DNA from: Myxococcota bacterium
GTDB lineage: Bacteria; Myxococcota_A; UBA796; UBA2385
NCBI GenBank assembly: GCA_023150805.1
Contig: JAKLKF010000022.1
Location: 1-64,000 of the forward strand
Reading direction: 5' to 3'
DNA length: 64,000 bases
Positions 23,029 to 33,000 of the stretch are shown here, one piece after another; the stretch's first letter is position 1; every line of letters begins with the position of its first letter. The position numbers were made by a program, and so were the translations under genes. The notes under the pieces are model-generated. The model was not told the origin of the DNA and made no database searches. It was given only the letters and a program-made list of their open reading frames with translations.

Positions 23029-25986
23029 ATGTCCGCCGAAGCTGCCCGCCTCGACCCCTTCCATCCCCTCCTCCGCCTGGTCGACCGGTACCGCAGCGAC
23101 GTGCACGACCTGCGGCCGCCGTCGGCGCCCGAGCAGCTCGCCGAGGCGGACCGCCGCCTGCGCACCCCGGTGCCGCCGGGGCTGCGGGAGTTCCTGCTGC
23201 GCTGGAACGGGGCGACGCTGTTCCGCGGCGCGCTGCGGCTGCGCGCGGCGGTGGAGCTGGCGCCGGCCAGCGAGCGGGCCGACGCGGTGGTGGTCTTCGC
23301 CGACGGGCCGACCGAGGCCGATCGCTGGGCCTACGCGCCGGCCGAGGGCGAGGGGGCGTTGTTCGGGCGGTGGCAGGACGGCGCCTTCCAGCCGCTGCAC
23401 GACCGCTTCGAGCGCTGGCTGAACGCCACGCTGCGCATCCTGGACGAGAACCTGCGCGACCCCGACAAGCAGCTCGACGCGCGGCTGGACAGCGACCCCG
23501 ACAGCGGCTTCCTGCTGCTGCTGGCGGCCGACCGGGCGCTGTGCCAGGGCGACCCCGAGGCGGCGCGCACCCTGCTGCGGCGGGCGACCGTGTCCGAGCC
23601 GGGCCTGGTGCCGGCCTGGGAGCGCCTGGGCGAGACCCTGCTGGGGGAGGACAAGCAGGGCGCGCGCTGGGCCTTCCTGAAGGCGCTGCGGGGCGTGCGG
23701 CTGCCGGAGCGCACCCCGGGCTCGCAGGCGGTGTCGCCCGCGCTGATGCGCACCCTGGCGCGCCTGCTGCCGCCGGGCGACGAGGCCTGGGAGCGGGAGC
23801 TGGTGCGCTTCCTGGACGAGGCGGTCGGCGACTGCGTCGACTGGCGGGAGCTGGCCCTGGTCGAGGCGGCGGCGGTGGAGCTGGCGCGGGTGCGGCTGCG
23901 GCGCGGGCAGCGGGAGGCGGCCCGCGAGGGGCTGAGCCTGCTCTTGGAGCGGGCCCGCGGCTTCGCCTTCCGCGCGCCGATGACCGAGGCGGTCCTGCTG
24001 CTGGCGGGGCTGGAGGTCGACCTGGGCCACCACGACGACGCCGAGCGGCGGCTGCGGATGCTGCGGACCAGCCCGCCGGAGCTGCGGGCGCGGGCCGAGC
24101 TGCTGCTGGGGCGCGTGGCCGTGAGCCGGCAGGAGCCGTGGGCCGAGGAGATCCTGGCCGGCCTGGAGCGGCACCTGGGCGACCCGGCGGACCGCTGCAC
24201 GCTGGACCTGCTGCGCGCCGAGCGCGCGATGCGGGGCGAGGACACGGCGGTGGTGGACGCGGCGCTGGACCGGGCGCTGGCGGAGGCCGAGCACCTGCAG
24301 GACCCGGCGCTGCTGGGCCAGGTCTGGCTGCTGCGGGGCGAGGCGGCGATGCGGCGCGGCGAGGTGGACCTGGCCGAGGCGGCCTGGCGCCGCGCCGGCG
24401 GGGGCGCCCACGCCGACGAGGAGCTGGCCTGCCGCCTGCGCCTGCGGGAGGGGGACCTGCGCGCGGCCCGCGCGGACATGCCGGGCGCGCTCGACGACTA
24501 CCTGCGGGCGGTCGAGGGCTTCCGGGCGCTGGGCCTGCCGCTGCGCGAGGCGTGGGCCTGGGTGCGCCTGGCCCAGCTCCGCGTCGAGGGCGCGGCGGAC
24601 CGGGCGCGGACCCTGTTCCAGGCCGCGGACCACGCCGCCGGAGTGGCCGCCGCCGACGCGGTCTCCGGGGAGGTGGGCGCCAGCCTGGAGTGGCACCTGG
24701 CGCGCGCCGCCGAGCACGCCCGCGAGCGGGCCAACGCCCAGCGGGCCCGGCCGCCCCTGACCCGCGCCGACGCCGACCGCCCCGAGCGGCGCCTGGGCGC
24801 GCACCGCCTGGCCATCGCGGCCAGCAGCGGGGCCATCGTGCGGGCGCTGGCCGCCGAGCTGGACCTGCGGGCGCGCGAGCTGGAGCGCAGCGACGGCCGG
24901 CCCACCGATCCCAGCCTGCTGCGCTACGTCGCCGCCGCGGACCTGCTGGCCGGGCACCGCAGCTACGAGGCCAGCGAGGTCCTGCTGCGCCAGCTCGTCG
25001 AGGTGCGGCCCCAGGGCCTGGCCCGGCAGGCGCTGGTGTCGGCCATGGCCCGCTCGCCCAACACCGCCCTGGTGCTGGGCCTGCTGGAGGCGCTCGACGG
25101 GGACCGGGATCCGCTGAGCGTCGCGCTGGTCGCCGAGGTGCTGGGCTGGCGCCGCGAGCGCGAGGCGGTCGAGCGGCTGCGCACCCTGGCCGGTCCGCAG
25201 GCCCACCCGACCGTGCGCAAGGCCGCCGTGGTGGCGCTGGGCCGCATCGGCGACGAGGAGGCGGCGGCCGACCTGGCGCCGGCGCTGGAGGTCCCCGAGC
25301 TGGCGGCCTCGGCCTGCGTGGCCCTGCTGCTGCTGGGCGACTGGGCCGGCGTGGATCACATCGGCCAGGAGCTGGTGCAGGCGGCGGCCGAGGGCGGCGC
25401 CGCCGAGCTGCGCGGGGGGCCGGGCCTGTCGCTCACGCTGGGCGAGCTGGTCGGGCGCTACGGCGGTCCGACCTGGCTGCTGATGCTGCTCCGGGCGGCC
25501 GAGGCCGAGGGACCGGCGGGCCTGGGCGCCCTGCAGGGCCTGGGCTTCCTGGGCGATCCGCGGGCCGTGCCGCGGCTGCTGGACGCCTGCGCCGGGCGCG
25601 ACCCCCAGCGCGCGCGCGTCGCGGGCGCCGCGCTGGAGATGATCACCGGCCACCACGAGGACCCCGAGGAGAGCCTGCTGCGCAACCGCTGGCTGGCCTG
25701 GTGGGAGCAGCACCAGGGCAACTTCCGCGACGGGCTGCGCTACCGCCACGGCCGGCTGCTGGACCCGGGCCTGCTCATCGAGCGCATGGGTCACGACGAC
25801 GTGCTGGTGCGCCGCAACGCCTACGACGAGCTGGTGATCGGCACCGGGGTGCACCTGCCCTTCGACGCCGACGGCCCCTACCGGGTCCAGGTCCAGCACC
25901 AGGCGCGCTGGCGCGAGTGGTGGGGCAAGGAGGTGGCCCGCTGGAAGAGCGGCCGGTGGACCTTCCACGGCGAAGACGTGGGCTGA
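23029..25986 (+). CDS. SMI1/KNR4 - TPR - HEAT repeat protein
   Basis: 985 residues, cytoplasmic, no signal or membrane segment. Residues about 10-125 match SMI1/KNR4 (SUKH): VDRYRSDVHDLRPPSAPEQLAEADRRL...VPPGLREFLLRWNGATLF...RWAYAPAEGEGALFGRW. The middle (about 150-640) is TPR-like (repeated ALxxAxxxxxxDPALLGQVWLLRGEAAMRRGEVDLAE). The region after about 690 has HEAT-type repeats (ARQALVSAMARSPNTALVLGLLEAL, PTVRKAAVVALGRIGDEEAAADLAPALE, LGALQGLGFLGDPRAVPRLLDA). This is a scaffold-like architecture. It lies upstream of the biosynthetic locus, separated by that locus's sigma-54 promoter, so it is probably not part of it. Confidence 0.8.
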   Translation: MSAEAARLDPFHPLLRLVDRYRSDVHDLRPPSAPEQLAEADRRLRTPVPPGLREFLLRWNGATLFRGALRLRAAVELAPASERADAVVVFADGPTEADRWAYAPAEGEGALFGRWQDGAFQPLHDRFERWLNATLRILDENLRDPDKQLDARLDSDPDSGFLLLLAADRALCQGDPEAARTLLRRATVSEPGLVPAWERLGETLLGEDKQGARWAFLKALRGVRLPERTPGSQAVSPALMRTLARLLPPGDEAWERELVRFLDEAVGDCVDWRELALVEAAAVELARVRLRRGQREAAREGLSLLLERARGFAFRAPMTEAVLLLAGLEVDLGHHDDAERRLRMLRTSPPELRARAELLLGRVAVSRQEPWAEEILAGLERHLGDPADRCTLDLLRAERAMRGEDTAVVDAALDRALAEAEHLQDPALLGQVWLLRGEAAMRRGEVDLAEAAWRRAGGGAHADEELACRLRLREGDLRAARADMPGALDDYLRAVEGFRALGLPLREAWAWVRLAQLRVEGAADRARTLFQAADHAAGVAAADAVSGEVGASLEWHLARAAEHARERANAQRARPPLTRADADRPERRLGAHRLAIAASSGAIVRALAAELDLRARELERSDGRPTDPSLLRYVAAADLLAGHRSYEASEVLLRQLVEVRPQGLARQALVSAMARSPNTALVLGLLEALDGDRDPLSVALVAEVLGWRREREAVERLRTLAGPQAHPTVRKAAVVALGRIGDEEAAADLAPALEVPELAASACVALLLLGDWAGVDHIGQELVQAAAEGGAAELRGGPGLSLTLGELVGRYGGPTWLLMLLRAAEAEGPAGLGALQGLGFLGDPRAVPRLLDACAGRDPQRARVAGAALEMITGHHEDPEESLLRNRWLAWWEQHQGNFRDGLRYRHGRLLDPGLLIERMGHDDVLVRRNAYDELVIGTGVHLPFDADGPYRVQVQHQARWREWWGKEVARWKSGRWTFHGEDVG

Positions 25987-26010
25987 CCGGGGCCGGTGGC
26001 GCGCGCGGCC

Positions 26011-26040
26011 GGTGCGCGCACGTGCGGCGGGCGTGCGCAC
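26011..26040 (+). promoter_or_regulatory. Putative upstream activator sites (GTGCGC-type) for the biosynthetic operon
   Basis: GGTGCGCGCAC at 26011-26021 and the palindrome GTGCGCAC at 26033-26040, centres about 20 bases apart, lie 60-90 bases before the sigma-54 promoter. The same 11-base motif with a partner at the same spacing precedes the second sigma-54 promoter at 34964. I infer enhancer sites for the FHA-type activator encoded at 33398. In GC-rich DNA chance matches are possible. Confidence 0.45.
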
Positions 26041-26099
26041 GGCGGGTGCGCGAGGGCTGAGGTCCCGTCTTTCCTGGTGCTTGTGAGGTTCGGGCGGTG

Positions 26100-26114
26100 G
26101 GCACACCCCTTGCT
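26100..26114 (+). promoter_or_regulatory. Sigma-54 (-24/-12) promoter of the aminotransferase-ThDP-KAS operon
   Basis: GGCACACCCCTTGCT: GG at 26100-26101 and GC at 26112-26113 with exactly ten bases between, matching TGGCACG-N4-TTGCW with one changed base in the core. It predicts a start near 26124, downstream of a GTG at 26097 but upstream of the GGAG and ATG at 26139, which supports that ATG. Confidence 0.7.
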
Positions 26115-26138
26115 GTCGGGGGTGGACCCGGAGCCCCG

Positions 26139-27188
26139 ATGCTGCACCCTGCCGCCCACCCCGCCCTCGCCCGCGTGCCCCGCTACCCGGCGGCGCCGCC
26201 GCGGGCCGCCGTCCACCTGGCGAGCAACGAGTGCGCCTCGGGCCCCTCGCCCCGCGCGCTGGCCGCCATCCCCGGGGCGCTGGCGGAACGGTACCCGGAC
26301 CCCGACGCGCGGGCGGTCCGCGCGGCGCTGGCCAGGGCGGAGCGGGTCCGTGTCGACGAGGTGGTGGTCACCAGCGGGGCGACCGAGGCGATCCAGCTCC
26401 TGGTGCGGGCCCTGCCGGGCGAGGTGCTGACCGCCAGCGGCTCCTTCCCGCTGTACGCCCGCGCGGCGGCGGCAGCGGGCGCGACGGTCCGCCTGGCCCC
26501 CCGCGACCGGGACGGCCGCCTGGACCTGGAGGCGCTGGCAGCCGCGGTGGGGCCGGACACGCGGCTGGTCTTCGTCGCCAACCCCGACAACCCGACCGGC
26601 ACCACCGCCGAGGGGCTGGGCGCCTGGCTGCGGGCCCTGCCTGGCCACGTCGTGCCGGTCGTCGACGAGGCCTACGCCGGCTTCGACCCCTTGCCCGACC
26701 TGGACGGCGCCCACCCCAACCTGGTGCGGCTGCGGAGCTTCTCCAAGGCCCACGGGCTGGCCTCCCTGCGGATCGGCGCGGCCCTGGCCCGGCCGCCGCT
26801 CGTCGACGCGCTGGACCGCGTCCGCGACCCCTTCAACGTCGGCGGGGTCGCGCAGGCCGCGGCCCTGGCCTCGCTGCACGACCACCGCTGGCAGGCGCGG
26901 GTGAGCCAGGAGAACGCGACGTGGCGGGCCTCGCTGGTCGAGGGCCTGCGCGCGCGGGGGCTGGCGGTGGTCGAGGGCGCGGCCAACTTCGTCTTCCTGC
27001 CCCACGCGCCCGGCCTGGCCGACGCGCTGGAGGCCCAGGGCGTGACGGTCCGCCCGCTGGAGGCCTGGGGCATGCCCGGCGCGGTCCGCGTCACCGTGCC
27101 GGCCCCCGACGACCAGCAGCGCCTGTTCCTCGCCCTCGACCGCCTCGACGGGCGCTCGCCCCACCTCCTGCTGCGGAAGGCCTCGTGA
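26139..27188 (+). CDS. HisC-like class I/II aminotransferase
   Basis: 349 residues from the ATG at 26139 (GGAGCCCCG in front). It has the PLP fold type I pattern of histidinol-phosphate aminotransferases: HLASNECASGPSPRALAAI, VVTSGATEAIQLLVRAL, FVANPDNPTGTT, VVDEAYAGF, and RSFSKAHGLASLRIG with the Schiff-base Lys at about residue 203, then RVTVPAPDDQQR near the end. There are no other his genes nearby. It is the first gene of the sigma-54 operon and overlaps the ThDP gene (GTGA), so it more likely supplies or consumes a keto/amino acid for a specialised product than makes histidine. Confidence 0.85.
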   Translation: MLHPAAHPALARVPRYPAAPPRAAVHLASNECASGPSPRALAAIPGALAERYPDPDARAVRAALARAERVRVDEVVVTSGATEAIQLLVRALPGEVLTASGSFPLYARAAAAAGATVRLAPRDRDGRLDLEALAAAVGPDTRLVFVANPDNPTGTTAEGLGAWLRALPGHVVPVVDEAYAGFDPLPDLDGAHPNLVRLRSFSKAHGLASLRIGAALARPPLVDALDRVRDPFNVGGVAQAAALASLHDHRWQARVSQENATWRASLVEGLRARGLAVVEGAANFVFLPHAPGLADALEAQGVTVRPLEAWGMPGAVRVTVPAPDDQQRLFLALDRLDGRSPHLLLRKAS

Positions 27189-28882
27189 ACGCTCCCGCCC
27201 CCTCCTCCGCCGTGCAGGCCACGGCCGCGCAGCCCTCCACGGTCACCGACTGCCTGCTGGCCGCGCTGTACGACCTGGGCGTGCGCGACGCCTTCGGCCT
27301 GGTCGGCGGCGCGATCGCCCCCTTCTGCGACCGCCTCTCTCGCAGCGCGATCCGCGACTTCCAGGTCCGGCACGAGGGCGGCGCCCTGTTCGCCGCCGTC
27401 GAGGCCAGCCTGGCCGCGGATCGGCCCGTGCTGGCCTTCGTCACCACCGGTCCGGGCCTGCTCAACGCGCTGACCGGGGCGATGGCGGCGCGCTGGGAGG
27501 GGGCGCGCGTGCTGCTGGTCTCGGGGGCCACCTCGGGCGCGCAGCGCGGGCGCTGGGCGGTGCAGGAGACCGGCCCGGCGACGCTGCCCGCGGAGGCGGT
27601 CTACCGGCCGGGCGCCATCTTCCACGACGCGACCCTGCTGGAGGCACCGGAGGCGCTCGGCGGCTTCCTGGAGCGCCTGGCGGAGGGCTTCTCCCGGCCC
27701 GAGGGCTTCGTCGCGCACCTGGGCCTGCCCATCGCCGTGCAGCGGGCGCCGCTGGCGCCGCTGTCGGTCCGGTCGCAGCCGGTGCGGCGCCCCCTGCCGG
27801 CGCCGGCGCTGCTGGACCGGGCCGCCGCCGCGCTGGCCGAGGGGCCCTTCGGCATCTGGGTCGGGCACGGGGCCCGGGCCGCCGCCGCCGAGGTCCGCGC
27901 GCTGGCCGAGGCCGTCGGCGCGCCGGTGGTCTGCACGCCGCGCGGCAAGGGCGTGCTGCCCGAGACCCACCCGCTCTTCCTGGGGGTCACCGGCTGCGGC
28001 GGGCAGGATCACGTCGAGCCCGTGCTGGCGGGCCTGGGCCTGCGCCGGATGCTGGTGCTGGGCAGCAAGCTGGGCGAGTTCTCCTCGTGCTGGTCCCCGG
28101 CCCTGGCGCCGCCCGCCGGCTTCGTGCACGTCGACGTGGACCCGGCGGCCTTCGGCGCGGCCTACCCCGAGGTGCCGACGCTGGGGGTGGTGGGTGATGC
28201 CGGCCGGGTGGCCCTGGCCCTGCGGGAGCGGCTGGCCGAGGGCGCCGGCCCGACCTGGGTCCGGCCCGCGGTGGCTCCTGCCGTCGGCGCGGGGACCCTG
28301 CTGCCGCAGGAGCTGCTGGCCGCCGTGCAGGAGGTGGTGGTCGAGGGCGCCGGCGCGCCGGTGCTGGCCGAGTCGGGCAACGCCTTCCTGTGGGCCAACA
28401 ACCTGCTGCGGATGCCGGCGCCCGGCCGCTACCGGGTGAGCGGGCTGTGGGGCTCGATGGGGCACACCACCTCGGGCATCCTGGGGCTGGCCGCGGTGCG
28501 CGGGCGGGCGGTGGCGCTGGTCGGGGACGGCGCGATGCTGATGATGAACGAGGTGTCCACCGCCGTGCAGTACGGCCTGCCGGCGGTGTGGATCGTGCTC
28601 AACGACGCCCGCATGGGCATCGTGGAGAAGGGCATGGCGGGCCTGGGCCTGCGGCCCTACCAGACCGACCTGCCGCGCACCGACTTCGCCGCGATGGCGG
28701 TGGCGATGGGGGCCCGGGGCCTGCGCGTCCGCCTGGCCAGCGAGCTGCGCGCGGTCCTGGCCGAGGCGATGTCGGTGCCCGGGCCGGTGGTGGTGGACGT
28801 GGAGATCGACCCCGACGAGCCGAGCCCCTTCGCGCGCCGCGTCTCGACCCTGCACGCGATGGGCGCGCGGGCGAGCGCCTGA
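27185..28882 (+). CDS. Thiamine diphosphate-dependent decarboxylase/carboligase (acetolactate synthase-like)
   Basis: 565 residues with the three ThDP domains. The Pyr domain (about 20-185) includes FGLVGGAIAPF and catalytic Glu64 (RHEGGALFA). The central domain spans about 215-345. The PP domain (about 370-550) has ALVGDGAMLMMNEVSTAVQYGLPAVWIVLND, the GDG...ND cofactor motif from about residue 447. It resembles the acetolactate synthase/phosphonopyruvate decarboxylase group, but no partner subunit or phosphonate gene is present. In some known clusters (for example xenocyloin, scytonemin) such enzymes form acyloins from aryl-pyruvates. With a transaminase upstream and a KAS III-like gene downstream, an acyloin-forming role is my best inference. 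Confidence 0.85.
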   Translation: MNAPAPSSAVQATAAQPSTVTDCLLAALYDLGVRDAFGLVGGAIAPFCDRLSRSAIRDFQVRHEGGALFAAVEASLAADRPVLAFVTTGPGLLNALTGAMAARWEGARVLLVSGATSGAQRGRWAVQETGPATLPAEAVYRPGAIFHDATLLEAPEALGGFLERLAEGFSRPEGFVAHLGLPIAVQRAPLAPLSVRSQPVRRPLPAPALLDRAAAALAEGPFGIWVGHGARAAAAEVRALAEAVGAPVVCTPRGKGVLPETHPLFLGVTGCGGQDHVEPVLAGLGLRRMLVLGSKLGEFSSCWSPALAPPAGFVHVDVDPAAFGAAYPEVPTLGVVGDAGRVALALRERLAEGAGPTWVRPAVAPAVGAGTLLPQELLAAVQEVVVEGAGAPVLAESGNAFLWANNLLRMPAPGRYRVSGLWGSMGHTTSGILGLAAVRGRAVALVGDGAMLMMNEVSTAVQYGLPAVWIVLNDARMGIVEKGMAGLGLRPYQTDLPRTDFAAMAVAMGARGLRVRLASELRAVLAEAMSVPGPVVVDVEIDPDEPSPFARRVSTLHAMGARASA

Positions 28883-28913
28883 CCCCTCCCTCCCTCCCCC
28901 TCGGAGCCCCCCA

Positions 28914-30062
28914 ATGGTCGCCGCCGGCATCACCGCCCTGAGCGTCTACCACCCGAAGACCATCCGCCGGAACGGGTGGTGGCGCCACCACGCGCCCTCC
29001 TTCGTCGCCGCCCTGGAGGGGCGCGCCGCCAGCCAGGTCTGGGAGGGCGACGGCCCGGCGAACCCCTGGCAGGCGGCGATGGCGCCCTACCTGGAGGATG
29101 TCTTCCGGGGCACGACCGCGCGGCGGGTGATGGCGCCGGGAGAGACGGCCCACGACATGGAGGAGATCGTCACCCGCCGGCTGCTCGACGCCGCCGGGCT
29201 GCGGCCCGAGGACATCGATCTCGTGCTGGTGAGCTGCCTGTTCCCCGACCAGTACGTGCTGGGCGACGCCATCGGGCTGGCCGAGCGGGTGGGCTTCTCC
29301 TGCCCCTGCGTCAACGTGGAGTCGGCCTGCGGGGTGGCGGTGGCCGACCTGGGCATGGCCGCCGCGATGGTCGAGACCGGGCGCGTGCGCCGCGTGCTCA
29401 TCGTGACGGCCTGCACCTACTCGCGCTCGGCCGACGCCGACAACCCGATGTCGCTGACCTCGGGTGACGGGGCCGCGGCGATGCTGGTCTCGCAGGTGCC
29501 GGACGGCTACGGGCTGCGGTCCTGGAAGAGCTACACCACGCTGGAGTCCGCGCGGGCCTTCGACTACGCGATCGAGCCCGATCCGGTCCAGCGCTACATG
29601 CTCAAGATGCTGCCCACCCGCGAGGCCGGTCGGGCGCTGGAGGCCTGCTCGCTCAAGTACCTGCCGCTGTGCTGCGGCGAGGCCCTGCGCCAGGCGGGGC
29701 TGCGACCCCAGGACCTGCGCTTCGCCGCCCTGACGACCCCCACGGCGTGGTTCGCCGACTTCGCCTGCCGGGTGCTGGGCCTGCCGGCCGACAAGGTGGT
29801 CGACACCTACCCGCGGACCGCCAACACCGGCCCGGTGCTGATGCCGCAGAACCTGTACGAGGGGGCGCGCCAGGGCCGGTTCGGGCCGGGTGACGACGTG
29901 CTGCTGTTCACGCTGGGCAGCATGTCGACCAGCGGCGCGGCCGTGGTGCGCATGGCCGACCTGGTGCTCGCGCCGGCGCCCGACGAGGGCGTCGAGGAGG
30001 AGCTGGGCCCGGTCAGGGCGGCGGAGCTCCCGTCGGCAGCGCCGGCGCCGGCGAGGTGGTGA
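28914..30062 (+). CDS. KAS III-like (FabH/thiolase-fold) acyltransferase or ketosynthase
   Basis: 382 residues, GGAGCCCCCC before the ATG. The 3-oxoacyl-ACP synthase III fold is clear: HDMEEIVTRRLLDAAGLRPEDIDLVLVSCLFPDQ, nucleophile Cys139 in VNVESACGVAVADLG, MSLTSGDGAAAMLVS, and Asn304 in RTANTGPVLMP. Where FabH has the catalytic His (PHQA) this protein reads T-P-T-A-W (about 275-279), so the decarboxylation residue seems lost. That favours acyl transfer rather than Claisen condensation, as in KAS III-like transferases of some natural product pathways. It is the third gene of the operon; its 3' end overlaps the convergent kinase gene by 50 bases. Confidence 0.82.
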   Translation: MVAAGITALSVYHPKTIRRNGWWRHHAPSFVAALEGRAASQVWEGDGPANPWQAAMAPYLEDVFRGTTARRVMAPGETAHDMEEIVTRRLLDAAGLRPEDIDLVLVSCLFPDQYVLGDAIGLAERVGFSCPCVNVESACGVAVADLGMAAAMVETGRVRRVLIVTACTYSRSADADNPMSLTSGDGAAAMLVSQVPDGYGLRSWKSYTTLESARAFDYAIEPDPVQRYMLKMLPTREAGRALEACSLKYLPLCCGEALRQAGLRPQDLRFAALTTPTAWFADFACRVLGLPADKVVDTYPRTANTGPVLMPQNLYEGARQGRFGPGDDVLLFTLGSMSTSGAAVVRMADLVLAPAPDEGVEEELGPVRAAELPSAAPAPARW

Positions 30063-33000
30063 GGCCGCGGATCCAGCGGCCGAGCGCGGCGGGCTCGGCC
30101 GGGACCAGGCGCGCCTCGTCGACGGGGCCCCACCACAGCACGGCGTCCACGCCGGCGGCGGCCAGGCGCTGGCCGTCGGCGGAGAAGGCCACCCCCAGGA
30201 CCGGGCCGTCCGCCCGCCACGCGATGGTCGCCGCGCCGTCCTCGATCCGCCAGATCCGGGCGGTGCCGTCCAGGCCGGCGGTGGCCAGCAGCCGGCCGTC
30301 CCCGGAGATGGCGATGGCGTGGATCTCGGCGGCTTGCCGCGCCAGCGGGCGGGTGGCGCCCGACTCCGGGTCGAAGCGGTGGACCTCGCCGCCCGAGGGG
30401 ACCGCCACCCAGTCGCCGGCCGGGGAGACGCGCAGCGACGGGCAGACCGGGTCGAAGGGCAGGGCGTGGTCGCGCCGCCCATCCGGGCCGAAGACGGCGA
30501 GCCCGCCGCGACCGTCGCAGACCAGGACCCGGTCGCCGGCGAGGCGGTAGGGCCGGAGCGTGACCCCGCCGCGCGCGCCCAGGCCCTCGGCCAGGACCTG
30601 GAGGTGCCCGGTGCCCAGGTCCCAGCGGACCAGGCGGCGGTCGGCCCCGACGCTCCACAGGGCGGTGCCCTGCGCGTCGGGCTCGGCCCACCAGGCGGCG
30701 CCGTCGTGGGCCTGCACCGATCCCTCCGGAACCCAGGCCGCTGGCGAGCCGTCCCGGCGCCAGGTGCGCAGGGCGCCGTCCTGGCCCGCGGTGAAGGCCC
30801 GCTGGCCGTCGGGCAGGAAGCCGGCGCGGTGGACGCGCCCCTCCTGGCGGGCCAGGCTCCGCCCCTCGCCGGTGGCCAGGTCCCAGGCCATCGCCAGGCC
30901 GTCGACGCCGGCGCTCAGCAGGGTCCGGCCGTCGGGGGAGAGGGAGAGGCCGTAGACCCGGTCGGCGTGGGCGCGCAGCGCCGGGCCGGTGGGGTGGCCC
31001 GGCGTCCACAGGCGCACGGTGCGGTCGTCGCTGTCGGTGGCGAGGCGGCCGTCGGGCAGGGGCTGGACGTGGAAGATCCGGCCCTCGTGCCCGTGCAGCT
31101 CGGCGGCGCCCTCGCGCGGCACCTCCCACACCCGGACCGAGCCGTCCACCCCGCAGCTCGCGACCGACCGCCCGTCGGGCGAGATGGCGGGCGCCGCGTG
31201 GGTCGCGACGGCGGAGCGCCGCGTGGCCACCTGTCCCGTGTCCGGCCACCACAGGCGCAGGCTGCCGTCGGCCAGGTGCACCGCCAGCGGCCCGCCCCCC
31301 GGGGCCCAGGCCATGCCGATGACCCGGGCTGCCGGCCAGGGCGGGGGCACCGCGGTGGCGGCCGGGGCCGGGTCCTGCCGTCGCCACGCCCGCAGCGCCC
31401 CGGTCCGGCGGCCTCGCTCCAGGCGTGCACGCCCCCATCCACGTCGCCCAGCAGGACGTCGCCGCCGGGTGCGACCAGGAGCTGGGCCAGGTCGACCGGG
31501 TGTCGGTACACGGGCCGGGCGCCTGCATCCGGCGCGGGCGGGCCGCTCCACAAGGCGCCCGCGGGGCCCAGGGCGAACCAGCGCCCGTCGGACTGCCCCA
31601 GCGCGGTCACCGGGCCGTCGAGCTGGAGCAGGGGCCGCGAGGGGCTGCCGTCCACCGGCAGGCGGGTGACGGCGCCGGTGCGGTCGCCCACGAGCAGGTG
31701 CTCCGGGTCCTCCCAGGCGGCCGCCAGCGGAGGGCTCCCCAGGGCGGGCAGGTCCCGGACCGAGCCGTCCGGTGCAAGGTGCTGGACCCGGCCGGCGGCG
31801 TCCAGCCAGATCGACCCGCCGTCCGGGCGCGGCAGGACCAGCTCGCTCCGGCCGGGGCCGACCGCGCCCAGCGCGGCGCCGGTGGCCGCGTCCAGCGCGC
31901 CGGTGCGCAGGCCGGCCGGCAGCAGGCGCTGGCCGTCGGCCGACCAGGCCAGGCTGTCGCAGCCTTCGGGCTCGTGGCGCACGGCCACGCGCGCGACCCC
32001 GCGCAGGGCCAGCTCCTGGGCCAGGTCGAAGCGCTCCGCGGGGTTGGCGCCGTCGTCGGGGTAGGTGGCCAGCCAGGCGGCCGCCTCGGTCGGGTCCTGG
32101 GCCACGCCGCGGCGGGCGTTGGCCAGGATCAGCGCGTGGCTGCGGGCCTCGGCGACGGCGCGGGCCGCCTGGGCGAGGTCGCGCTCGGCCAGCACGCGGC
32201 GGGCCGACATTCCGCCGACCAGGGCCAGGGCGACCGCCGCCAGGGCGCTGACGGCGACCAGCGCGCGGTGCCGGGCCAGCCAGCGGCGCAGCAGGTCCAG
32301 GCTGCTGTAGGCGCGGGCGGCCACGAGCTGGCCGGTGCGGAAGGCCTGCAGGTCGCGGCTCAGCTCCAGCGCGCTGGGGTAGCGATCGGCGGGCTCGGGG
32401 GCCATCGCGCGCGCCACGATGGAGGCCAGGTCGGCCGGCACGCCCGGGCTGATCCGGGGCAGGGGCGGGGGGGAGCGGCCGTCCCGCAGGGCCTGCAGGG
32501 TGGTCGCGGCGTCCGCCAGCCACGGGGGGTGGCCGCTGAGCAGGTGGTAGAGCGAGGCGCCCAGCGCGTAGACGTCGGCGCGCCGGTCGGCGGGCTCGCC
32601 GCGCGCCTGCTCGGGCGCCATGTAGGCCGGGGTGCCCACGACGCTGCCCACCTGGGTCAGGGCCGGCTGGGGTGCGGGCCCCGGCGACGGGGCGGCGACG
32701 GGCGCCGGCGAGGACGCGTCGGCCGCCGTCGGCCCCTCGTCCAGCGTCCGGGCGATGCCCCAGTCGATGAGCACCGTCTCGCCGAAGGGGCCGATCAGCA
32801 CGTTCTGCGGCTTCACGTCGCGGTGGATCACCCCCTGGCTGTGCGCGTAGGCGAGCGCGTCGGCGACCGCCTCGAGGTGGCGCAGCAGGCCCAGGCGCGC
32901 CTCGAGGTCGGCTGCACGCTCGATCGCGACCTCCAGCGTCTGCCCCGAGACCAGCTTCATGGCGTAGCGGAGGACGCCGTCCGGGTCGACGACGGCGTCG

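Noticed and set aside
26139-27188. Aminotransferase as the histidine pathway hisC
   Set aside because: No other histidine biosynthesis genes nearby, and it is translationally coupled to a ThDP enzyme; HisC-like is kept only as a family label.
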